A DNA stretch of 64,000 nt. Origin: Streptomyces capillispiralis (lineage in GTDB: Bacteria; Actinomycetota; Actinomycetes; Streptomycetales; Streptomycetaceae). Position 1 is the stretch's first letter, and each line of letters opens with the position of its first letter. The notes under the pieces are model-generated. The model worked only from the letters and a program-made list of their open reading frames with translations, was not told the origin of the DNA and searched no databases. A program made the position numbers and the translations under genes. Location: assembly GCF_007829875.1 (NCBI RefSeq), contig NZ_VIWV01000001.1:682001-746000 (forward strand). Direction: 5' to 3'. Shown piece by piece: positions 52,832 through 62,586 of this stretch.

Positions 52832-54052
52832 GTGACCGACACCAGCAACGCCCGGCCCGCCGAGGATGGGGCGCGAGCGCCGCGGCAGAGCCGGCTGCAC
52901 CGCCTGATGCGCTACGTCCCCCTGATCGCTCCCGTCCTGCTGTGGGCCGTGCCCTGCTGGGTGCTCCTGCACAGCGGCCAGCACTGGCCGCTGCCCGTCG
53001 CACTGGTCGGCACCGCCCTGTTCGCCCTCGGCCTCGTCGGGATGCCGCTCGCGATGGCGCGCGGCCACGGCCGGCGCCAGCAGGACCGGGCGGCGATCAT
53101 CGGTGACACCCTGCTGGGCGCCGGCTGGGTCCTGTTCACCTGGTCCGTCGTGTTCGGCGTCCTGCTGCGGCTCGCGCTGACCGTGGCCGGCGTCGGCGAG
53201 GGTCAGGACCGGGCCCGCATCGTCACCTGGGCCGTCCTCGGCGTGACCGCCGTACTGCTCGCCTGGGGGTACACCGAGGCCCGACGCGTGCCCCGCGTGC
53301 GCCGACTCGACGTGCGACTCCCGCGCCTGGGCGCCGGGCTGGACGGCCTCCGCGTCGTCCTCATCACCGACACCCACTACGGCCCACTCGACCGCGCCCG
53401 CTGGTCGGCACGGGTGTGCGAGACGGTGAACACCCTGGAAGCCGACCTGGTCTGCCACACCGGCGACATCGCGGACGGCACGGCCGAACGCCGCCGCGCC
53501 CAGGCCGTCCCGCTCGGTACCGTGCGGGCCACCCGTGCCCGCGTGTACGTCACCGGCAACCACGAGTACTACAGCGAGGCCCAGGGCTGGGTCGACCTGA
53601 TGGACGAGCTGGGCTGGAAGCCGCTGCGCAACCGCCATCTGCTGCTGGAACGCGGAGGCGACACCCTCGTGGTCGCGGGCGTGGACGACGTCACCGCCGA
53701 GTCCTCCGGCCTGGCGGGCCACCGCGCCCACCTCGCCGGAGCCCTGGACGGCGCCGACCCCGACCTGCCCGTCCTGCTCCTGGCCCACCAGCCCAAGTTC
53801 ATCGACCGGGCGGCGGCAGCCGGCATCGACCTCCAGCTCTCCGGGCACACCCACGGCGGCCAGATCTGGCCCTTCCACCACCTGGTCCGCCTCGACCAGC
53901 CCGCCCTCGCCGGACTCAGCCACCACGGTCCCCGCACCCTCCTCTACACCAGCCGCGGCACCGGCTTCTGGGGCCCGCCGTTCCGCGTCTTCGCGCCCAG
54001 CGAGATCACCCTGCTCGTCCTCCGCTCCCCCGACCTGCCCACCTCTCCGTAG
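52832..54052 (+). CDS. Membrane-anchored metallophosphoesterase
   Basis: 406 residues. Four hydrophobic helices occupy about residues 30-150 (YVPLIAPVLLWAVPCWVLL, LVGTALFALGLVGMPLAMA, GWVLFTWSVVFGVLLRLAL, ITWAVLGVTAVLLAWG-like). The calcineurin-type domain follows: VVLITDTHYGP near 173 (Asp, His), VCHTGDIADG near 210, VYVTGNHEYYS near 240 and LSGHTHGGQIWPFHHLVR near 340. These are the YaeI/UDP-diacylglucosamine-hydrolase-like signatures; substrate unknown. GTG start with GGAGGGGAAG upstream. Confidence 0.92.
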   Translation: MTDTSNARPAEDGARAPRQSRLHRLMRYVPLIAPVLLWAVPCWVLLHSGQHWPLPVALVGTALFALGLVGMPLAMARGHGRRQQDRAAIIGDTLLGAGWVLFTWSVVFGVLLRLALTVAGVGEGQDRARIVTWAVLGVTAVLLAWGYTEARRVPRVRRLDVRLPRLGAGLDGLRVVLITDTHYGPLDRARWSARVCETVNTLEADLVCHTGDIADGTAERRRAQAVPLGTVRATRARVYVTGNHEYYSEAQGWVDLMDELGWKPLRNRHLLLERGGDTLVVAGVDDVTAESSGLAGHRAHLAGALDGADPDLPVLLLAHQPKFIDRAAAAGIDLQLSGHTHGGQIWPFHHLVRLDQPALAGLSHHGPRTLLYTSRGTGFWGPPFRVFAPSEITLLVLRSPDLPTSP

Positions 54053-54088
54053 AACCGGGCGGGCCGACACCACTCGCCTCGCTTCGCC

Positions 54089-54112
54089 GGTCGGTCGGTC
54101 GGTCGGTCGGTC
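54089..54112. repeat. Tetranucleotide repeat GGTC x6
   Basis: Six perfect GGTC copies in a non-coding gap 37 bases after the metallophosphoesterase stop. Simple-sequence tract prone to slippage. Confidence 0.9.
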
Positions 54113-54378
54113 GAACCGTGTCCTGCCCGGCGGGCGGCCGACGGCTCCACCGCCGCTACGAGCGCGAGGCCGACACGTCCTCGCCTTCGTCGGCCGCTCC
54201 TGTGGTGAGCCTGCTGCGCATCCTCACAGGTTCTCTGTGCGCGGCCGGCCGGGACGGCTCGTACTCGGCCGCTCGCGCGCCACGGTTCGCTGCTCACCGG
54301 CCCCGACGTGGAGGTGGGCGGCCGATCCGGCGGGAGGCGGCCCGCAAGGTGTCTCTCACCTCCGTCGTGTCCGGAGTA

Positions 54379-54406
54379 TTGACGGTCCGTGAAACAACTC
54401 AATAAT
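54379..54406 (+). promoter_or_regulatory. Sigma-70-like promoter for the oxygenase-aldehyde dehydrogenase operon
   Basis: TTGACG (54379-54384), 16 bases, then AATAAT (54401-54406). Such a near-consensus pair in an otherwise very GC-rich region is unlikely by chance. A transcript would start near 54413 and have a leader of about 200 bases. Confidence 0.6.
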
Positions 54407-54616
54407 TTCAGTATCTTCGACTCACAGGGAGTGCCATGGGGCCGCCTTCGAGGACCGGCCGCGTCGGCCGGCTCGCCGGGGGCGGTGTCCTGCCGATGTG
54501 AGGGTCCGTCAGCACTCCGCGGGTCTGTCCGGGCTCCGACGTCGTGCGCGTCGGTCTCGCGGCGCGCGATGCGGCCGGGAGGCCGGTGGCCGCGATTCCG
54601 ACAGGAGGGACCACCC

Positions 54617-55558
54617 ATGGGCCGCTACAGCCGGCTCCACCGCATCCAGCAGCTGGATCCGCAGCGGGACTTCGAGCAGATCTACCGTTGGATCACCCAC
54701 TACGAGTTCCCCCGCGACTACCTCCACGGGACGTCGACCGCGTTCCTGCGCGACTTCGGCGTCCCGCGCATCTCCCGGCTCCTGGACCGCACCCAGGAGT
54801 TCGAACGCGCCGGTCAGAAGCGGTACGACGACACGGTGCTGATCACGTACGAGATGGTGCGCGAGGGAATGGACTCGGAGCACGGCCGGGCGGCCGCCCG
54901 GCACCTGAACCGCATACACGGCCGTTACCGGATCCCCAACGAGGACTTCCTCTACGTGCTGGCCACCACGGTGGTGGGGCCGAAGCGGTGGATCGACCGG
55001 TTCGGCTGGCGGCGCCTGTCCGCGCAGGAGACCGAAAGTCTGGCGCTGGTGGGGCGGCGGATGGGCGAGATGATGGGCATCTCCGGTGTGCCGGACACCT
55101 ACGCCGCGTTCGAGCGGCTGCACGACGACTACGAGCGGGAGATGTTCGCCTACGACCCCGCCAACCGCAGGGTCGCCGCGGCCACCCTGCGGGTCATGGC
55201 GTCCTGGTATCCGGCCGCGGTCCGGCGGCCGGTGACCCGGATCCTGCTCGCCGTCCTGGACGAACCGCTGCTGGAGGCGCTCGGTTTCCGCCCGCAGCCG
55301 CGCCCGCTGCGGGCCGCCGCGCACCGCGCGTTCCGGACCAGGGCCGCGCTGATCCGCCTGCTGCCCGGACGGCCGGAGCGGTTCCCGCGCAGGCCCAGGG
55401 CGCGCACCTACCCCTTCGGCTGGACCCTGGACGACCTGGGTCCGCACTGGGCGCACTCCCGCCCGCCGACCCCGCTCCCGGGCGAGACACCGCCGGAAGG
55501 GGACTCCGTTCCGGCGCGGCCGTCCGCCCCCCGACATCCCCGTCAGGAGAGCCCATGA
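54617..55558 (+). CDS. Oxygenase MpaB-family protein (DUF2236)
   Basis: 313 residues. The family marks are FPRDYLHGTSTAFLRDFGVPRIS near residue 32, RIHGRYRIPNEDFLYVLATTVVG (about 100-122) with the conserved His/Arg and IPN, RFGWRRLSAQE near 135 and YEREMFAYDPANRRVA near 175. Proteins of this DUF2236 group bind heme b and are related to latex-clearing oxygenase and to fungal MpaB, which cleaves a lipid chain. The substrate here is unknown; the coupled aldehyde dehydrogenase suggests that an aldehyde is formed. ATG behind AGGAGGG. Stop overlaps the next start (ATGA). Confidence 0.88.
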   Translation: MGRYSRLHRIQQLDPQRDFEQIYRWITHYEFPRDYLHGTSTAFLRDFGVPRISRLLDRTQEFERAGQKRYDDTVLITYEMVREGMDSEHGRAAARHLNRIHGRYRIPNEDFLYVLATTVVGPKRWIDRFGWRRLSAQETESLALVGRRMGEMMGISGVPDTYAAFERLHDDYEREMFAYDPANRRVAAATLRVMASWYPAAVRRPVTRILLAVLDEPLLEALGFRPQPRPLRAAAHRAFRTRAALIRLLPGRPERFPRRPRARTYPFGWTLDDLGPHWAHSRPPTPLPGETPPEGDSVPARPSAPRHPRQESP

Positions 55559-57060
55559 CCGGCACCGTCCCGGCCGCCGCACCCCACGCCACGACCTTCA
55601 CCACGTACTCCCCCGCGACCGGCGAGCCGCTCGCCGAACACCCGGTGCACGGACCGGAGGAGGTCTCCCGTGCCGTGGCCCGGGCCCGGGCCGCCCAGGC
55701 CGGCTGGGCGGCGCTGCCCGCGTCCCGGCGCCGTGCCCTGCTGCTGGGCTGGAAGAAGGCCCTCGCCACCGAGCTGGACGCCGTGGCCCGCACCATCGCC
55801 GAGGAGACCGGCAAGCCGGCCGGTGACGCCGCGATGGAGGTCGTGCTCACGCTGGAGCACCTGGGCTGGGCCGCCCGCCACGCCTGGCGCGTGCTGCGCC
55901 GGCGGAGGGTGGGCACGGGGCTGTTCACCGCCCACCAGCGGGCCTCGCTGGTGCACCGGCCGCTGGGGGTGGTCGGTGTGATCGGCCCCTGGAACTACCC
56001 CCTCTACACCCCGATGGGCTCCATCGGTTACGCCCTGGCCGCGGGGAACGGCGTGGTCTTCAAGCCGTCCGAGCTGACCCCGGGCACCGGGGTCCTGCTG
56101 GCCGAGCTCTTCGACGCCGCCGTCCCCGGGCACGCCGGGCTGCTCACCACCGTCACCGGCGCGGCGCCCACCGGGGACGCCCTGGCCCGGTCCGGGGTCG
56201 ACAAGCTGGCGTTCACCGGTTCGCCGGGGACCGCCCGCAAGGTGATGGCGGTGTGCGCGGGGACGCTGACGCCGTTCCTCGCCGAATGCGGCGGGAAGGA
56301 CGCGGTGATCGTCACCGCGGACGCGGACCTGGACGCGGCCGCCGACGCGATCGCGTGGGGCGCGCTGAGCAACGCGGGGCAGACCTGCGCGGGGGTGGAG
56401 CGCGTCTACGCGGTGCGGGAGATCCACGAGGAGCTGTGCGCACGCGTGGTCGAGCGGGCGGAGTCGTTGCGCCCGGGTGCGGAGGCGGACGCGTCCTACG
56501 GTCCGATGACGCTGCCGGACCAGGTCGCGGTCGTCGAGCGGCATGTCACCGGTGCGGTCGCGGCGGGCGGGCGGGCCCTGCTGGGCGGGCCCGGGTCGGT
56601 CCGCCCTCCGTACGTCGCTCCGGTCGTGCTGACCGGCGTACCGGAGGACGCGGCGGCGATGGCGGAGGAGACCTTCGGGCCCGTCGTCGCGATCAACCCG
56701 GTGGCCGACGTGGACGAGGCGGTGGAGCGGGCCAACGCCTCGCGTTACGCCCTGGGGGCCGCGGTGTTCTGCCGGGGCGGGCGCGCCGGTGCGGCGATCG
56801 CGGCGCGCCTGCGCGCGGGGGCGGTGTCGGTGAACTCGGTGCTGGGCTTCGCGGCGGTGCCGGCGCTGCCGTTCGGCGGTTCGCAGGACTCCGGTTTCGG
56901 GCGGATCCACGGCGAGGAGGGGCTGCGGGCCTTCACCTCCGTGCAGTCGGTGACGGTGCAGCGGTTCTCCCCGCCGGTCGCGCTGACCTCGTTCGGGGTT
57001 CCGGCCGCCACGCGGGAGCGCGCCGTGCGGCTGGCCCGGGCCCTGCACCGGCGCCGCTGA
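55555..57060 (+). CDS. NAD(P)-dependent aldehyde dehydrogenase
   Basis: 501 residues. GVVGVIGPWNYPLYTPMGSIG (about residues 138-158), VFKPSELTPG, KLAFTGSPGTARKVM (about 222-236, cofactor loop), FLAECGGKDAVIV (Glu base near 243-255) and NAGQTCAGVERVYAV (catalytic Cys near 280) are all present. It oxidises aldehydes to acids. Its ATG overlaps the MpaB-like stop, so the two enzymes probably act in sequence on a lipid or terpenoid. The C-terminal FSPPVALTSFGVP region is unusual only in detail. A strong terminator follows. Confidence 0.94.
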   Translation: MTGTVPAAAPHATTFTTYSPATGEPLAEHPVHGPEEVSRAVARARAAQAGWAALPASRRRALLLGWKKALATELDAVARTIAEETGKPAGDAAMEVVLTLEHLGWAARHAWRVLRRRRVGTGLFTAHQRASLVHRPLGVVGVIGPWNYPLYTPMGSIGYALAAGNGVVFKPSELTPGTGVLLAELFDAAVPGHAGLLTTVTGAAPTGDALARSGVDKLAFTGSPGTARKVMAVCAGTLTPFLAECGGKDAVIVTADADLDAAADAIAWGALSNAGQTCAGVERVYAVREIHEELCARVVERAESLRPGAEADASYGPMTLPDQVAVVERHVTGAVAAGGRALLGGPGSVRPPYVAPVVLTGVPEDAAAMAEETFGPVVAINPVADVDEAVERANASRYALGAAVFCRGGRAGAAIAARLRAGAVSVNSVLGFAAVPALPFGGSQDSGFGRIHGEEGLRAFTSVQSVTVQRFSPPVALTSFGVPAATRERAVRLARALHRRR

Positions 57061-57082
57061 GCCGGGCGCCCGGGGCGCGCCC

Positions 57083-57112
57083 GGCCGGACCGTTCGCGTG
57101 GACGGTCCGGCC
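57083..57112. terminator. Bidirectional hairpin terminator
   Basis: GGCCGGACCGT and ACGGTCCGGCC form an 11-bp perfect stem with an 8-base loop, placed between the convergent aldehyde dehydrogenase and TetR genes. Confidence 0.88.
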
Positions 57113-57114
57113 GA

Positions 57115-57741
57115 TCAGGCGTCCAGCAGCGGGGCCAGGTAGCGGCGGGCGAAGGCCCGGGCCTGGTCCTCGTCCTCCATCTCGATGCAGCCGGCGGGGT
57201 TGAGCAGGAAGGACACGGCGACGCGCACCATCAGCTCGGCGACCGGACGCGGGTCCTCGTCGGGCCGGCCCTCGACCTGTTGCGCGCGGCGCAGATGGGC
57301 CGTCAGGTAGTCGACGGTGGCGAAGAGCGAGGGGCTGCCCTGCACGGTCAGGTAGGGCAGCACCACCTCGGGTTCGAGGCGCAGCAGTCCGCCGAAGAGC
57401 GGATGGGCGCGGGTGTGGCGCAGGGCGACCACGAAGCCCTCGACGACCCGCTCCCTCATGGTCGGCAGCGGCGCGACCACCGCGTCCAACTGCTCGAAGA
57501 ACCGGGCGAGTTCGCGCAGCAGCGTGTCCTCGACCAGTTTGTCCTTGGTCTGGAAGCGCCGGTAGACGGTGACCCGGGAGACGCCGGCCCGTTTGGCGAC
57601 GTCGTCCACGGAGGAGCGGCGCAGGCCCAGCAGGGTGAACTGCTCCAGTGCCGCGTCGAGGATCCGCCGCGCCACGGGATCCTCCGGCTCCGGCCGGGCG
57701 AGGACCCGGGCGAGCCACGCGTCGTTCGTGTCAGTTCTCAT
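57115..57741 (-). CDS. TetR-family transcriptional regulator
   Basis: 208 residues. The DNA-binding part is ARRILDAALEQFTLLGLRRSS (about residues 24-44) and VDDVAKRAGVSRVTVYRRFQTK (about 45-66), followed by a long helical ligand domain with HTRAHPLFGGLLRLEPEVVL near 110 and MVRVAVSFLLNPAG near 170. The start is uncertain; I use the ATG at 57741 (MRTDTNDAW), with a GTG four codons upstream as the alternative. It may control the convergent oxygenase/aldehyde dehydrogenase operon or the following acyl-CoA ligase. Confidence 0.9.
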   Translation of the reverse strand: MRTDTNDAWLARVLARPEPEDPVARRILDAALEQFTLLGLRRSSVDDVAKRAGVSRVTVYRRFQTKDKLVEDTLLRELARFFEQLDAVVAPLPTMRERVVEGFVVALRHTRAHPLFGGLLRLEPEVVLPYLTVQGSPSLFATVDYLTAHLRRAQQVEGRPDEDPRPVAELMVRVAVSFLLNPAGCIEMEDEDQARAFARRYLAPLLDA

Positions 57742-57887
57742 GGTGCCGTTCACGATACCGGCGCACCACTCCCCGGGAGGCCCTGAGACATCCGACATCT
57801 CATTGTCGCTCGCCACCCGGCCGGGACCCTGCGGCACGTGGTGGGGCGCGGGTGGGGCGGGGCACGGGAGCGGTCCGGGCGGCCGGG

Positions 57888-59720
<1,833 letters not shown>

Positions 59721-59866
59721 CGGGGCCTCCTTGCGGGGCGGAGGAGAACGTCGGGGAGACCGGGCGGTGCGCGCGCACCGCGTCGGGAGGGTCGGTGGGG
59801 GGTGCCGGCTCATGGGTTCCTCTGCTCGGCACGAGGCGGTCCCGCCGCCCCCCAACGGGGGCTTAC

Positions 59867-59880
59867 TGAGCGTTCGCTAA
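59867..59880. promoter_or_regulatory. TetR operator 1 (TGAGCGTTCGCTAA)
   Basis: An imperfect dyad: on the other strand TTAGCGAACGCTCA, with TnAGCG arms around a two-base centre. It lies 147 bases upstream of the acyl-CoA ligase start. The same shape recurs at 59987. Confidence 0.75.
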
Positions 59881-59986
59881 AACGTAGGAGTGCCACGCCG
59901 GGGGGTCAACTCCCCGTGCGGCACTTGTTTTTGTGGGCCGGGACCGGGAAAGTGACATCGGAGCGGACACCGGACGCCGGGTTTCC

Positions 59987-60000
59987 TGAACGATCGCTAA
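59987..60000. promoter_or_regulatory. TetR operator 2 (TGAACGATCGCTAA)
   Basis: Second copy of the dyad (TTAGCGATCGTTCA on the other strand), 74 bases before the TetR start. Two matching sites, one for each divergent promoter, point to joint autoregulation and repression of the ligase gene by the adjacent TetR. Confidence 0.75.
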
Positions 60001-60073
60001 GCGGCTCGAAGGAGGTCCGCCGTGCTCACGGCCGTACGGTGTCGCCGATCGTCGCCCGCCCCGAGGAGAGTCG

Positions 60074-60808
60074 TTGAACACCGCGCCGAGCCAGGACACC
60101 ACACCACCGGCGGAGCACTGGCGCTCCTACGGGCCGCTCGACCTGCACCCGATCCTGATGCACGCCATGGCGGCCTTCAACGAGCACGGCTACCACGGCA
60201 CTTCGGTCCGGGACATCGCGGGCCGGGTCGGCGTCACCGTGCCCGCGCTGTACTACCACTACGAGAACAAGCAGGCGCTGCTGGCCACGCTCCTGGAGAC
60301 GTCCATCAAGGACGTCCTGGACCGCTGCCGGGCCGCGGCCGGGGAGACCGGGGACGAGCCGCTGGCACGGTTCTGCGGAATGGTCGAGTCGATCGTGCTC
60401 TACATGGCCCACCGGCGCCAACTGGCCTTTCTCGACACGGAGATACGCAGCCTGGAGCCCCAGAACCGGGCGCGGTACGTCGCCCTGCGCGACTACCTGG
60501 AACACATGCTGCTCGACACGGTCGAGGCGGGCCGCGCCCAGGGCGTCTTCACCACGCCGATCCCGGCCGACGCGGTGCGTTCGGTGCTCGTCATGTGCCA
60601 GGGGGTCGCCAACTGGTTCCGTGAGGACGGCCCGCTCACCGCGGAGGAGGTCGCCGAACGCCACGTGCTGCTGAGCCTCGGCACCGTGGGCCACCCCGGC
60701 GCGGTCACCGGTGACCCTCCGCCGTTCCCGCGGCTCGTCTCCCACCGGTCGCCCTCCCCGGTGCGCACCTCCGCGCCCGGGGGTTCCGCTCCGCGCGCCT
60801 CCCGGTGA
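60074..60808 (+). CDS. TetR-family regulator (fatty-acid/acyl-CoA type)
   Basis: 244 residues. DNA-binding part: LMHAMAAFNEHGYHGTSVRDIA (residues about 28-49) and GRVGVTVPALYYHYENKQALL (50-70). The ligand domain (YMAHRRQLAFLDTEIRSLEP near 110, VRSVLVMCQGVANWFRE near 168) resembles KstR2/FadR-like TetR proteins of acyl-CoA metabolism. The last 40 residues are a Pro/Ser-rich disordered tail. Start codon is TTG behind GAGGAGA. Two operator copies lie between it and the divergent acyl-CoA ligase gene. Confidence 0.92.
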   Translation: MNTAPSQDTTPPAEHWRSYGPLDLHPILMHAMAAFNEHGYHGTSVRDIAGRVGVTVPALYYHYENKQALLATLLETSIKDVLDRCRAAAGETGDEPLARFCGMVESIVLYMAHRRQLAFLDTEIRSLEPQNRARYVALRDYLEHMLLDTVEAGRAQGVFTTPIPADAVRSVLVMCQGVANWFREDGPLTAEEVAERHVLLSLGTVGHPGAVTGDPPPFPRLVSHRSPSPVRTSAPGGSAPRASR

Positions 60809-60885
60809 CGGGACGGGGCGCCGCGCTTCCGCACCACCCCGACGTTCCACTTCCACGGTGTCGGCACCGACGAGAGGAGACCCCC

Positions 60886-61395
60886 ATGGACGTGCCGCAG
60901 GCCCGCGCCCGGTTCCAGGAGCTGAAGGAGGAGGACGGCCCGGTCGACCCTCACGAACTCGACGAGATCTGGGCCGCGTTGGCCACCGTCCGGCCGGAGG
61001 ACATCCTCGGCGAGTGGAAGGGCGGCGAGTTCCGCACCGGTCATCCGCTCAACGGCACGCTGGAGAAGGCCGGTTGGTACGGCAAGACGTTCACCGCCGT
61101 GCACGACGCCAAGCCGTTGATCTGCCGTGACGCGCAGGGCGAGCTGTACTCCGACCGGGAGCTCGGCAAGGGCGAGGCCAGTCTGTGGACCGTCGAGTTC
61201 CGCGGCGAGTCGACGGCCACCATGGTCTATGACGGCCAGCCGGTCCTCGACCACTTCAAGCAGGTGGACGACACCACGCTGATGGGCATCATGAACGTCA
61301 AGGGGGTCCCCGCAGAGGGGCCCTTCTTCTACTTCTTCCTCGAGCGCGTCCCCGGGTCCCCGCACGGCGGCCCGCGCGGCGGAGAGGACTCGTGA
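60886..61395 (+). CDS. GXWXG/DUF4334 protein
   Basis: 169 residues. The first half carries the GXWXG motif (DILGEWKGGEFRTGHPLNG, about residues 39-57) followed by KAGWYGKTFTAVHDAKPLIC. The second half is DUF4334-like (ASLWTVEFRGESTATMVYDG, VLDHFKQVDDTTLMGIMNVKG, FFYFFLER). These two domains usually occur together in lipid- and terpenoid-degrading actinobacteria; function unknown. A GAGGAGA stands seven bases before the ATG. Stop overlaps the alcohol dehydrogenase start (GTGA), so both probably belong to one small operon after the TetR gene. Confidence 0.88.
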   Translation: MDVPQARARFQELKEEDGPVDPHELDEIWAALATVRPEDILGEWKGGEFRTGHPLNGTLEKAGWYGKTFTAVHDAKPLICRDAQGELYSDRELGKGEASLWTVEFRGESTATMVYDGQPVLDHFKQVDDTTLMGIMNVKGVPAEGPFFYFFLERVPGSPHGGPRGGEDS

Positions 61396-62483
61396 GGCAC
61401 GTCCGCGCCGCGGTCACCGAGGCGCCGGGCGCCCCGTTCACCGTCCGGGACGCCGGCATCGAGGAGCCGCGGCCGTACGAGGTGCTGGTGCGGATGACCG
61501 CGGTCGGCGTCTGTCACACCGACCTGGGGATGCGGGACACCTGGCCGCGGCGGCTCACCCCGATGGTCTTCGGCCACGAGGGCGCCGGGAGGGTGGAGGC
61601 GGTGGGCGCGGAGGTGACCGGTGTCGCTCCGGGCGACCCCGTCTGCCTCACCTTCGCCAGTTGCGGCGTCTGCGAGCAGTGCGCGGCGGGCCACCCGGCG
61701 TACTGCCGCTCCGCGCAGGCCCTCAACTTCTCCGGTGGCCGCGCCGACGGCACCACTCCCCTGTCCCTCGACGGCGGGCCCCTCCACGCCGGCTTCTTCG
61801 GCCAGTCCAGCTTCGCCACGCACGCCGTCGTCCATGAGCGCGGTGTGGTCAAGGTGCCCCCGGACCTGCCGGCCGCGGTCGCCGCCCCGTTGGGCTGCAG
61901 CGGTCAGACGGGCGCGGGCACCGTGCTCAACCGCCTGCGCCCCGTACCGGGCTCCTCGCTGGTCGTCCTGGGCGCGGGCGGGGTCGGGCTGAGCGCGCTG
62001 ATGGCGGCGGTGGCCGTGGGCTGCGACCCGGTGGTGGCCGTCGACCCGGTCGGCTCCCGCCGTGCCCTGGCCACCGCACTCGGCGCTCGGGCGGCCCTGC
62101 CGCCCGGGGACGGCCTGGTGGCGGCGCTGCGCGACCTCACCGGCGGTGGTGCGCACCATGTCGTCGAGACCACCGGCCGTCCGGAGATGGCCCGCCGAGG
62201 TGTCGGCGCGCTGCGCCCGCGCGGTGACCTCGCCCTCCTGGGACTGGGGGGCGAGGTGACGTTCGACGTGATGGGCCTGCTCGCCAAGGGGGTCCGCGTC
62301 CACGGGGTGATCGAGGGGGACTCCGTTCCCGGCCGGTTCCTGCCCGAGCTGATCGGCCTGTACGGGCGTGGGCTCTTCCCGCTCGACCGGCTGGTCACCA
62401 CGTTCCCGTTCGAGGACATCGGCGCGGCCGTGGCGGCCATGGCGGACGGCGGCGTCGTCAAGCCGGTCCTCACCTTCCCCTGA
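61392..62483 (+). CDS. Zinc-dependent alcohol dehydrogenase (class III/aryl-alcohol type)
   Basis: 363 residues, MDR superfamily. Catalytic zinc ligands are in GVCHTDLGMRD (Cys near 38) and MVFGHEGAGRVEAVG (His/Glu near 60), the structural zinc set in CGVCEQCAAGHPAYC (four Cys near 92-106), and the third ligand in LGCSGQTGAG (Cys near 167). The NAD loop is VVLGAGGVGLSAL near 190. It oxidises alcohols, typically aryl or terpenoid, to aldehydes. GTG start overlapping the DUF4334 stop. The local set of ligase, alcohol and aldehyde dehydrogenases suggests lipid or terpene alcohol use. Confidence 0.95.
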   Translation: MRHVRAAVTEAPGAPFTVRDAGIEEPRPYEVLVRMTAVGVCHTDLGMRDTWPRRLTPMVFGHEGAGRVEAVGAEVTGVAPGDPVCLTFASCGVCEQCAAGHPAYCRSAQALNFSGGRADGTTPLSLDGGPLHAGFFGQSSFATHAVVHERGVVKVPPDLPAAVAAPLGCSGQTGAGTVLNRLRPVPGSSLVVLGAGGVGLSALMAAVAVGCDPVVAVDPVGSRRALATALGARAALPPGDGLVAALRDLTGGGAHHVVETTGRPEMARRGVGALRPRGDLALLGLGGEVTFDVMGLLAKGVRVHGVIEGDSVPGRFLPELIGLYGRGLFPLDRLVTTFPFEDIGAAVAAMADGGVVKPVLTFP

Positions 62484-62586
62484 CCGTCCGCTCCGGCACC
62501 GGGAACGGCGGTGCGCCGCGGAAGTCAGGGGCCCGCGCGGGTCCGTGCCGAGACAGTCCGGCGTCCTGACGGCCTGTGGTTGACTG

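Larger units (their letters stand above)
54053..54616. other. Intergenic region before the MpaB-like gene
   Basis: 564 bases. It contains the GGTC tetranucleotide repeat and a candidate promoter listed separately. Between the promoter and the gene lies a leader of about 200 bases with no recognisable riboswitch. No gene supported. Confidence 0.5.
59721..60073. other. Divergent control region of the acyl-CoA ligase and TetR genes
   Basis: 353 bases with no supported gene. It holds the two TetR operators listed separately, one near each gene. Confidence 0.6.

Noticed and set aside
54089..54112. GGTC repeat as an integration or attachment site
   Set aside because: No tRNA, integrase or flanking direct repeat is present; it is a simple-sequence tract.
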